A DNA stretch of 64,000 bases. Source: Runella defluvii (GTDB lineage: Bacteria > Bacteroidota > Bacteroidia > Cytophagales > Spirosomataceae). Positions 26,701 to 33,237 of the stretch are shown here, one piece after another. Each line of letters starts with the position of its first letter. The first letter of the stretch is position 1. The DNA is taken from positions 124,001 to 188,000 of the forward strand of contig NZ_JACIBY010000007.1 in assembly GCF_014195535.1 (NCBI RefSeq), written 5' to 3'. The notes under the pieces were generated by a model. It was given only the letters and a program-made list of their open reading frames with translations. It did not search any database and was not told the DNA's origin. The translations under genes and the position numbers were made by a program.

Positions 26701-28080
26701 CAGAATAATGACTTGTCCAAACACAGCACTGTTCATCATTTTACTGGCCGATTGTTTTACTTCCGTGTCCATTTGGGGCTGGCTAAGGTGCGTTAGTTCG
26801 GTAAATTTTTTGTTGTGGGAAAGTTGGTGCATAACCGCCTCCACAATAATCACCGCCCCATCGACGATAAGCCCAAAATCTAACGCGCCCAAACTCATCA
26901 GGTTGCCGCTGACGCCAAAAAGGTTCATCATAATGATGGCAAACAGCATCGCCAATGGAATCACTGACGCAACCAGCAAACCCGCGCGGAGGTTGCCCAA
27001 AAAGAACACAAGTACTAAAATGACGATTAAGGCACCTTCTAAGAGGTTTTGTTCTACCGTTCCAATGGCATTATTAACCATTTTGGTTCGGTCCAAAAAC
27101 GCTTCAATAACCACACCTTCGGGGAGGGTTTTCTGAATTTGGGCAATGCGCTCTTTGACGTTTTTGATTACCTCGCTGCTGTTGGCACCCTTGAGCATCA
27201 TCACCACCGCACCTGCTACTTCTCCTTGGTCGTTGTAAGTCATGGCGCCAAAGCGGGTGGCATATCCTAGTTTTACATCGGCTACGTCTCCAATAAATAA
27301 AGGTGTACCCCCGCTGAGGCTCTTGATGGCAATATTTTTGATGTCATCCAACGTACCTACCAGTCCCTCACTGCGAATATACAGCACCGTAGATGCTTTT
27401 TCGATGTAAGAACCTCCCGTATTTTGGTTATTGGTTTCGAGGGCTTTGAAGACATCATTGATGGTAATTCCGTACGCTTGTAGTTTGTTGGGATCCACTT
27501 CAATGGAATATTGTTTGAGTTTGCCTCCAAAGCTACTCACTTCCGCAACGCCCTTTACACCAAGGAGTTGGCGGCGGACTATCCAGTCTTGGATGGTTCG
27601 TAAGTCGGTTTCGTTGTACTGTGATTCGTAGCCTTCTTTGGGACGAACTACGTACTGATAAATTTCGCCTAAACCCGTCGAAACAGGGCCTAGTTCAGGT
27701 ACTCCAATACCTTGAGGAATTTCAGCTTGGACTTTTTGGAGGCGTTCGGCTACTTGCTGCCGTGCCCAATAAATGTCTGTGGCATCGTCAAAAACGATGG
27801 TTACTAGCGATAACCCAAAGCGTGAAAAGCTTCTTATTTCGATAAGTCCCGAAATGTTGTTATTGGCTTGTTCGATGGGAAAGGTAACTAAGCGCTCAAT
27901 GTCGGTCGCTCCCAATGACGGCGCAATCGTAATGACTTGTACTTGATTGTTGGTGATGTCGGGGACGGCATCAATGGGGAGTTTGGTTACTTCGTAGGTT
28001 CCGTAACCGATGAGGGCAAGGACAAATAGCCCAATGATGAGTTTGTTCCTGACGGAAAACTCAATGATTGAATTTAGCAT
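23749..28080 (-). CDS. Heavy-metal RND pump (CzcA type) fused to a TolC-like outer-membrane factor
   Basis: The start is MLNSIIEFSVRNKL at 28080 (1443 residues); ten further codons upstream are ignored. Residues 1 to about 1040 are a complete heavy-metal RND pump with twelve membrane helices. TM4 carries the proton-relay motif ALDFGLIVDGAVIIVE, whose DFG...D pattern is that of divalent-cation (Zn/Co/Cd) CzcA pumps rather than Cu/Ag CusA. From about residue 1045 there is a signal-peptide-like stretch (LMALGFISFSTQAQ) and then about 390 residues of TolC/CzcC-like outer-membrane factor (TLEAAIDTALKNN ...). The fused order is pump-OMF, followed by the adaptor gene. This fusion is known in Bacteroidota. 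Confidence 0.94.
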   Translation of the reverse strand: MLNSIIEFSVRNKLIIGLFVLALIGYGTYEVTKLPIDAVPDITNNQVQVITIAPSLGATDIERLVTFPIEQANNNISGLIEIRSFSRFGLSLVTIVFDDATDIYWARQQVAERLQKVQAEIPQGIGVPELGPVSTGLGEIYQYVVRPKEGYESQYNETDLRTIQDWIVRRQLLGVKGVAEVSSFGGKLKQYSIEVDPNKLQAYGITINDVFKALETNNQNTGGSYIEKASTVLYIRSEGLVGTLDDIKNIAIKSLSGGTPLFIGDVADVKLGYATRFGAMTYNDQGEVAGAVVMMLKGANSSEVIKNVKERIAQIQKTLPEGVVIEAFLDRTKMVNNAIGTVEQNLLEGALIVILVLVFFLGNLRAGLLVASVIPLAMLFAIIMMNLFGVSGNLMSLGALDFGLIVDGAVIIVEAVMHQLSHNKKFTELTHLSQPQMDTEVKQSASKMMNSAVFGQVIILVVYLPIFTLQGIEGKMFKPMAQTVAFALLGAFLLSLTYIPMMSSVFLSKKIHHVPNFSDRFMAKVEMFYQKALTKIIEFPKMVLVGVISLFAISILVFSTLGGEFIPALEEGDFAVDTRVLTGSSLSTTVESTQKAAHILKTRFPEVEKVVTKIGSGEVPTDPMPMDASDMMVILKDKKEWTSAKSFSELSEKMGAALAEIPGVTAGFQFPVQMRFNELMTGARQDVVCKIFGENLDTLATYANKLGALIEKIDGAKNLYVETVSGIPQIVIQYNRNAIAQYNLNITDINRVVNTAFAGQSSGMVYEGEKRFDLVVRLSGAQKKDLTSVQNLLIPTPNGPQVPLYQLADVQIKEGPNQIQREDAKRRIVVGFNVRGRDVQSIVNELQGKVVQEIRFPTGYYITYGGAFENLNAAKERLMIAVPVSLALIFLLLFFAFNSVKQGLLIYSAIPLSAIGGILLLAARGMPFSISAGVGFIALFGVAVLNGIVLIAEFNRLKASGLEDVKQIVIHGTKVRLRPVLMTAFVASLGFLPMAISNGAGAEVQRPLATVVIGGLMIATFLTLFVLPILYMTFEKIGKKPPLAVLMALGFISFSTQAQTPITLEAAIDTALKNNLLIKNEKLVSAYQQALTKTAKALPQATVTAELGQINSVYFDSKVGIGQSFSFPKVYQTQQNLLNAEWQRSVLAVNVREADVRKQVAQVFYELVYLQQKKRLLQFADTLYTDFFKRAELRLAKGESNILEKATAETQLGQITTQLNQLQFDSEALQWQFQLLLNTTTLFTPTVLAFKLASSSQLLSFNDHPYLRWLRQQQQVAEASFQVEKARLLPNLSVLYNNGSIRGIGADNQSYTGFHRFQSVQFGVGIPIFAAAQKAQINSAKVQKLIAESNVQVGVQSLQTNYQTAKAQYQKFLNTVTYFENTALSNAQLIMTTANQQLLAGNINYLEWVLLVNQATTVRNDYVEAVKNLNNAAIQLQYFSQTN

Positions 28081-28177
28081 GGCAATGATGTAAAAATGAA
28101 ACAATAGCATCGCCTCGCGGCACTAAAAAGAGCAGCAAGGGAAAAAAAGGAGCCAATAGTGGCTCAAAAATGTTTCA

Positions 28178-28564
28178 TTAGGCGCGTTGGGGCGGTTGCC
28201 AAATCGCTGATAAATAGGTAGCTAGCAAATCCGAATCAGAATAAAAGGAAGGTTTTTCTGATTGTAAAACGACCACGCGAGGTGCTAAAGGCTCAAACTT
28301 CGGAAAAAGATAAATGGGAACTTGAAACGACCCACAGTCATCGTGCGACTGAAACGGCAGTTGCTGGTCGCGGGCGGTGTCGCCATCATCCGCGTGATTG
28401 ACAGCATAGTGGTGATAAATAAAACTGAAGAAAGAAGTACCCGCGTCGCGGTGTTGGTGTTCGTGGAAGTGTACTACAAGCACAGGCAACTTGAGCAACT
28501 GATTACAAGGAGTTGCTGAAAGTAGGTAAATTGCCAATAAAAGCTTTGAAATGAACCCTTTCAC
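28178..28564 (-). CDS. Small exported His-rich protein upstream of the metal efflux operon
   Basis: The 128-residue product has an N-terminal hydrophobic signal (ISKLLLAIYLLSATPC), followed by a histidine-rich segment (VVHFHEHQHRD, YHHYAVNH, SHDDC) with about ten His and several Asp/Cys that could bind metal. It lies 97 bp upstream of the CzcA-OMF gene in the same direction, an arrangement common in Bacteroidota czc operons. A periplasmic metal sensor or buffer is likely but inferred. It is divergent from the aminotransferase. Confidence 0.8.
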   Translation of the reverse strand: MKGFISKLLLAIYLLSATPCNQLLKLPVLVVHFHEHQHRDAGTSFFSFIYHHYAVNHADDGDTARDQQLPFQSHDDCGSFQVPIYLFPKFEPLAPRVVVLQSEKPSFYSDSDLLATYLSAIWQPPQRA

Positions 28565-28673
28565 GAGTGAATTTTACAGTAAAACAACCTAAATAACGAC
28601 AACGAGTATTTGTTTTTCAATGATGGTTGTCATAATCCAACGTAATTACGAAGAAATTGGTGCCTACATGGGA

Positions 28674-28681
28674 TACTTTTG
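28674..28681 (+). promoter_or_regulatory. Putative -7 box of the aminotransferase gene
   Basis: TACTTTTG fits TAnnTTTG and lies 48 bp before the ATG at 28730. The nearest TTG is only 14 bp upstream, so the -33 element is poor. The box includes the TTG codon at 28679 where the reading frame opens, which argues for the later ATG start. Confidence 0.35.
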
Positions 28682-28729
28682 GGGAAGAAAAATTACTTTT
28701 ACTTTTTAACCATACCCCTTACCATCATC

Positions 28730-29989
28730 ATGCTTCTCAACAAACGTGAATTCCTCCAGTCTGTGACAGGATTGGTCGCATTGAGTCAAACAACAGTGGA
28801 TACGGCTTTGGCAGCTTTTCAACATCAATCACCCGAAGAAATAGCCCAAAATGAAAAATTTTGGGCAGAAGTTCGTAAAGGCTTTACCGTGACTTCGGAG
28901 TTTATTCACCTCGAAAACGGCTATTATGTTTTGGCATCCGACGAAGTGCTAAATACGTATATCCAGCACGTTAGGGACATCAATAAAATTTCATCGCGTT
29001 ATATGCGGACGCGGCAGTTTGATGACAAGCTGGCCGTGCGGAAACAATTGGCGGAATTGGTGGGCGCTTCACACGAGGAAGTAATCATTACGCGTAATAC
29101 CACAGAATCGCTCGATACCATCATTTCGGGCATCGACTGGAAAGCGGGCGACGAAGTGGTGATGGCTTTCCAAGATTATGGTGCCATGGTTGATATGTTT
29201 AAACAACAAGCTCGTCGCTATGGGATAGTGAACAAATTTGTTTCGGTACCGAATCATCCTGCCTCCGACGACGAAATTGTGACGCTTTACGAACAAGCCA
29301 TTACGCCTAAAACCCGCCTTCTGATGGTGTGCCACATCATCAATATCACAGGTCATATTTTACCCATTCAAAAAATCGCTGACATGTCGCATGCCCGTGG
29401 GGTAGAGGTGATGGTGGACGGCGCACACGCGGTAGGGCATTTTGATTTTAAAATCCCTGATTTGCACTGTGATTACTACGGAAGCAGCCTTCACAAGTGG
29501 TTGGGGTGCCCGTTGGGGGCAGGTTTATTGTACGTAAAAAAAGAAAAAATCAATCAAATTTGGCCTCTATTGGGAGAAACGGGCTATCCCGACGACGACA
29601 TTCGGAAACTCAATCACACGGGTACGCATCCCGTTCATACCGATTTGGCCTTGGCTGATGCCATTAATTACCACAAAAAAATTGGCATTGAACGAAAAGA
29701 AGCACGGCTACGGTATTTGCAAACATATTGGACGTCCAAAGTCAGAAACCATCCTGGCATTGTGGTCAATACTTCTGCGGATCCTACCCGCCACGGTGCG
29801 ATTGGAAACGTGGGTGTAGCCAAGCTTTCGCCTGCAGAGTTGGCCAAAACGTTGATGGAAAAATATAAAATTTGGACCGTCGCGATTGACTATGCCAACG
29901 TTCACGGGGTGCGCGTAACGCCTCATTTGTTTACCACCACCCAGGAATTAGACACGTTTGTGAAAGCGTTGAAAGAACTAGCAGGCTAA
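28730..29989 (+). CDS. Class V aminotransferase, isopenicillin-N epimerase-like, with a Tat-like leader
   Basis: The 419-residue PLP enzyme of fold type I has the cofactor lysine in SSLHKWLGCPLGAG, the phosphate-binding region ITRNTTESLDTI and the aspartate of MVDGAHAVGHFD that holds the pyridine nitrogen. This pattern fits the CsdA/isopenicillin-N epimerase branch of class V. The N-terminus, LLNKREFLQSVTGLVAL, reads as a Tat-like signal with Lys-Arg in place of Arg-Arg, so the enzyme may be exported, which is unusual for a PLP enzyme but known in this branch. The substrate is unknown and no pathway neighbours help. It converges with the CHRD gene. Confidence 0.9.
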   Translation: MLLNKREFLQSVTGLVALSQTTVDTALAAFQHQSPEEIAQNEKFWAEVRKGFTVTSEFIHLENGYYVLASDEVLNTYIQHVRDINKISSRYMRTRQFDDKLAVRKQLAELVGASHEEVIITRNTTESLDTIISGIDWKAGDEVVMAFQDYGAMVDMFKQQARRYGIVNKFVSVPNHPASDDEIVTLYEQAITPKTRLLMVCHIINITGHILPIQKIADMSHARGVEVMVDGAHAVGHFDFKIPDLHCDYYGSSLHKWLGCPLGAGLLYVKKEKINQIWPLLGETGYPDDDIRKLNHTGTHPVHTDLALADAINYHKKIGIERKEARLRYLQTYWTSKVRNHPGIVVNTSADPTRHGAIGNVGVAKLSPAELAKTLMEKYKIWTVAIDYANVHGVRVTPHLFTTTQELDTFVKALKELAG

Positions 29990-30029
29990 AAAAAAGCCCT
30001 TCCAAGTTAACATTGAACTTGGAAGGGCT
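29988..30029 (-). terminator. Rho-independent terminator after the CHRD gene
   Basis: AGCCCTTCCAAGTT (29995-30008) pairs with AACTTGGAAGGGCT (30016-30029), a 14-bp stem with a 7-nt loop. On the minus strand it is followed by a run of T (29988-29995). It begins 22 bp after the CHRD stop at 30051. The aminotransferase stop from the other side lies inside its T-run. Confidence 0.88.
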
Positions 30030-30050
30030 AATAAAAAAAGTAGAAAGCGA

Positions 30051-30524
30051 TTATTTACGACTTGCTTTCCAAGCGTTGAAATCTACCATGTTAACTTGGC
30101 CACGAATTTCTCCACCCTTGTTTACTGCTGTGTGAATGTTTGCATAAAGCAATCCTGAAAACAGCAGATTTTCTTGTTGTTGGTTTAACTCCCAAGAACC
30201 AGAAATAGGAGAATTTAATGCACTGCCAAAGTTATAAACTACTGGCCCTGGTTCCCAGCTATTGCCGCTATGGAAGTGCCCCGCAGTAGCAGTAAGACCA
30301 GAGTAAGTGATTGTATAAGTGAGCTTTTTGGTCTCTTTGTTGTAAACACCCTCCATACGGCCTGTGGCACTGGTAGTGACGGGAGGTACTTCATTGGCAC
30401 CTGTCAGCGTTGCTTCAAATTTGACCTCAGGATTAGTGTGTGGACCTTTTTCAGTACAGCTGACCATAACTCCCACAATCAATAGAGCGATGAAAAAGGG
30501 TAGAGCTTGCGTCAATTTCTTCAT
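30051..30524 (-). CDS. CHRD-domain lipoprotein
   Basis: The 157-residue product has a lipoprotein signal with C23 (GVMVSC) and one CHRD domain: it opens with FEATLTGANEVPPV, contains TATGRMEG-like and YTITYSGLTATAGHFHSG strands, and ends with ANIHTAVNKGGEIRGQV, the classic family ending. CHRD domains occur in chordin and in many secreted bacterial proteins; their function in bacteria is unknown. It has its own terminator, and lies 84 bp downstream of the BatE-like gene on the same strand. Confidence 0.93.
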   Translation of the reverse strand: MKKLTQALPFFIALLIVGVMVSCTEKGPHTNPEVKFEATLTGANEVPPVTTSATGRMEGVYNKETKKLTYTITYSGLTATAGHFHSGNSWEPGPVVYNFGSALNSPISGSWELNQQQENLLFSGLLYANIHTAVNKGGEIRGQVNMVDFNAWKASRK

Positions 30525-30608
30525 GGAATTTGCTGATTTGTTTTGTTTGATTATGCAATAATATTGTTTTCCGTGTCAATATCCAATAGTTTAGGGAGAA
30601 AAAATCCG

Positions 30609-31367
30609 TTATTGGATGGCCCAAACATCTAACTTTCTGGCGTAGAGCGCGTGTTCGTCCCACCAAATTTGTAACCATTCATCGGTTTCACTGAGGACAA
30701 TGACTTTATTCCCTCGGGAAATCGCCTTTTTGACGGGCGCTGCTGAGGAGGGCGATTCGCGCAGGAAAGCTGTTTCCTTATTAATAATACCAATTTGGTA
30801 AAAGTCAGGCAAGTTGAGTAGTATAAGCAGGGTGCTTAGATACAAAATCACGACCCAAGTGTGGCGTCGTTGTATGAGTTCGTTGTGCCTTTTTTTCTGT
30901 ACAAGCACCACGAAAGCATATATCCCAACAATCAACAAAAACAACGTAAAGTAAAGGGAGTATTTCCTAAAAAATAGAAAAATGAAACTAAAGTCATCAA
31001 CTTCATAACCCGATAAATTGTAATTAGCCGCTGTTTCCGTAATTTTATTCAAAACGGCTTGCCTTGGTTGGCGGTTGTAAATCATACTCAAATAATACAA
31101 CTCACGGGCATAGTCGTTTTGCTTTTCGTTGATGTACGCCAACTTATAATAAATAGGTAGAGGTGCGAGGGTTGTGTTTTTGAAGCCAGACAAGTAGCGT
31201 TCGTACAACACTTCCGTTTCTTCGATTTTACCATTCAAAAACAACGAATCAACTTTACGTAAATTGACGGGCTGAGCCTGCGCCGACAAGGTAAATAAAT
31301 ACCCTATCGCCATCAAAAGTTTGATGAACGTTTTAGCCGAAAATTCGATGTTTATAGAAAAATTCAA
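30609..31367 (-). CDS. BatE-like protein with TPR-like helices and an SH3-like domain
   Basis: The 252-residue product has a signal peptide (cleavage near LSAQAQ), helical repeats at residues about 35-110 (LFLNGKIEETEVLYERYLSG, YYKLAYINEKQND), two membrane helices at about 135-155 and 170-185, and a C-terminal bacterial SH3 domain (ETAFLRESPSSAAPVKKAIS, GNKVIVLSETDEWLQIWW). This order is that of BatE from the Bacteroides aerotolerance operon, but no batABCD genes are adjacent, so it is an orphan relative at most. It lies 10 bp after the SDR stop, so co-transcription is likely. Confidence 0.8.
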   Translation of the reverse strand: MNFSINIEFSAKTFIKLLMAIGYLFTLSAQAQPVNLRKVDSLFLNGKIEETEVLYERYLSGFKNTTLAPLPIYYKLAYINEKQNDYARELYYLSMIYNRQPRQAVLNKITETAANYNLSGYEVDDFSFIFLFFRKYSLYFTLFLLIVGIYAFVVLVQKKRHNELIQRRHTWVVILYLSTLLILLNLPDFYQIGIINKETAFLRESPSSAAPVKKAISRGNKVIVLSETDEWLQIWWDEHALYARKLDVWAIQ

Positions 31368-31377
31368 GACCTGATTA

Positions 31378-32151
31378 TTAGTTGTTAAGTTTTACAAAAC
31401 CACCATCAATCAAATAATCACAACCAGTAATAAAACCAGCTTCATCTGAACAAAGATAAAGCGCGAGGCTGGCAATTTCGGACGGTTTTGCCATGCGTCC
31501 AATCGGCTGAGATTTTGATAATTTTTCAAACATTTCAGCTTCTTTGCCAGGGTAATTTTTGGCAATAAAACCATCCACAAACGGTGTATGAACGCGGGCA
31601 GGAGAAAGACAATTGCAGCGAATATTGTCGTGCAAATAATCTTTGGCTACCGAAAGCGTCATTGCAATCACCGCCCCTTTGCTGGTCGAATACGCAAACC
31701 GATCAGGAATACCGACGGTACCTGCAATCGAAGCAGTGTTTAAAATGACGCCACCACCTTTGCTTTGAAAATGAGGAATGACCGTAAAAAGACAATTGTA
31801 CATCCCTTTGACGTTGACATTCATCACCCGTTCAAAATCACTTTCGCTGGTTGTATGGGCTTTCCCAACGTGCGCCACCCCCGCGTTGTTGACCAAAATA
31901 TCAATGGGATGCTTTTGGATAATGGCTTGAATCGTTTCGACTACATCTGCTTGTTTTGAGACATCTACCGCGTGTGCTTCTGCCTGAAAACCCTGTTGCA
32001 CCAATTCATCGGCAACGGTTTGGGCTTGGGCCTGGTTGAGCTCAAGAATGTGAACATAAGCGCCTTGTTGCGCAAACAACTGGCTGATTGCGAGTCCGAT
32101 ACCACTGGCTCCGCCAGTTACGAGGGCTACTTTATTGGTGAGTGTGAACAT
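31378..32151 (-). CDS. Short-chain dehydrogenase/reductase
   Basis: The 257-residue enzyme is a classical SDR: NAD(P)-binding T12-GGASGIG, adenine-site DVS, NNAG at the central strand, the catalytic Ser in NTASIAG, and Tyr/Lys in YSTSKG. The length is normal and there is no signal peptide. The acidic residue ELN after the second strand favours NAD over NADP. Substrates in this branch are mostly sugars, polyols or 3-oxoacyl chains, and the sequence alone does not decide. It precedes the BatE-like gene by 10 bp. A TATTTTTG box lies upstream at 32196. Confidence 0.92.
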   Translation of the reverse strand: MFTLTNKVALVTGGASGIGLAISQLFAQQGAYVHILELNQAQAQTVADELVQQGFQAEAHAVDVSKQADVVETIQAIIQKHPIDILVNNAGVAHVGKAHTTSESDFERVMNVNVKGMYNCLFTVIPHFQSKGGGVILNTASIAGTVGIPDRFAYSTSKGAVIAMTLSVAKDYLHDNIRCNCLSPARVHTPFVDGFIAKNYPGKEAEMFEKLSKSQPIGRMAKPSEIASLALYLCSDEAGFITGCDYLIDGGFVKLNN

Positions 32152-32195
32152 GAATATTGAAATGCGGCTTTATAAAAAGTAAGTCATCAAGTGGG

Positions 32196-32203
32196 CAAAA
32201 ATA
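32196..32203 (-). promoter_or_regulatory. Putative -7 box of the SDR gene
   Basis: Read on the minus strand, TATTTTTG is an exact TAnnTTTG match, 44 bp before the SDR ATG at 32151. No TTG element at the right spacing was found upstream. Confidence 0.3.
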
Positions 32204-32353
32204 CCGTGATTTTGCCGAAAAGACCTATATTTCAGAAGCAATTTTAAAGAAAGCCTGCAAAACACTGATTTAATCTTTCTTTTCGTTTAACCCGTATATT
32301 TATTGAACGTACCACACTCCAACCCAATGGCGCAGGCCATAGACATTGAACGT

Positions 32354-33229
32354 ATGAATACTTGTTTAAAAATGACTTGGAAACTTAGCCGTGTCTTATT
32401 GGCTTTTTATCTGGTAACAATGGCCTTGTTTGGCTGCCAAAGCGAAACGCTAACCCCTTTTATTGATGAACAAATTGCTTCGTACAAAGACCTTTATGAC
32501 CAATCGTATGGTACAGATCCTCTGCAACGTTTTGACATTCATTACCCCGAAACTGTTTCTGGAAAACCATCTGAAGTGTTGATTTTATTGCATGGAGGGT
32601 CTTGGTCGGGGGGCGATAAATCATTTTTAACTCCCAGTGTCGAACAGCTTAAAAAAGCACAAAAAAACTTGACGATTGTTAATGCCAACTACCGCGTGAC
32701 TAGCAAAACAGGGGTAAGAATTGGGCAGCAAATCGAAGATATTCAACAATTGGTGGCTTTTTTGAAGCAAAAGGCGGGAACTTATCACCTAAACGAAGGA
32801 GCTTTTGTCATCGGGGGAGTGAGTGCGGGAGGGCACTTGGCGATGCAGTACAGTTATACCCATCCCACGGATGGTGTACGGGCGGTAGTGGGCATTGTAG
32901 CCCCCACCGACCTGACCTCCAAAGCGCTGCGTGAAGCAGGTTTAGAAAAATCGATTGTGCAACTCATTGGAAAATCGTACGAAGAAGCACCGCTTGATTT
33001 TTTGCAAGCAAGTCCCTTAAATACGATGACGCCCTCCGCACCTAGAACCATCCTTTTTTACGGCGGACAAGATAACATCATCACGCCTGAGCAACGGGTA
33101 TTGACCGAAGCAAAATTGACGTTGTACGGAATCAATCACCAAGTTTATTTTTACCCCGAACAAACCCACGATTTTTCAGCCGAGTTGCTGGCCGATAAAC
33201 TGATTAATGTGTTTCGGGGTAGGTATTGA
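32354..33229 (+). CDS. Alpha/beta-hydrolase lipoprotein (esterase-like)
   Basis: With the ATG at 32354 the product is 291 residues and has a lipoprotein signal with C28 (MALFGC). The hydrolase core shows the oxyanion-hole motif HGGSW, the nucleophile elbow G-V-S-A-G-G, a likely acid at GGQDNII and the catalytic His in EQTHDFS. The HGG plus GxSAGG pattern fits the hormone-sensitive-lipase/carboxylesterase branch. It is probably an envelope-attached esterase of unknown substrate. A longer frame opens at 32303, but those residues would sit before the signal. It converges with the T9SS cargo gene, 8 bp apart. Confidence 0.9.
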   Translation: MNTCLKMTWKLSRVLLAFYLVTMALFGCQSETLTPFIDEQIASYKDLYDQSYGTDPLQRFDIHYPETVSGKPSEVLILLHGGSWSGGDKSFLTPSVEQLKKAQKNLTIVNANYRVTSKTGVRIGQQIEDIQQLVAFLKQKAGTYHLNEGAFVIGGVSAGGHLAMQYSYTHPTDGVRAVVGIVAPTDLTSKALREAGLEKSIVQLIGKSYEEAPLDFLQASPLNTMTPSAPRTILFYGGQDNIITPEQRVLTEAKLTLYGINHQVYFYPEQTHDFSAELLADKLINVFRGRY

Positions 33230-33237
33230 TAAACAGC

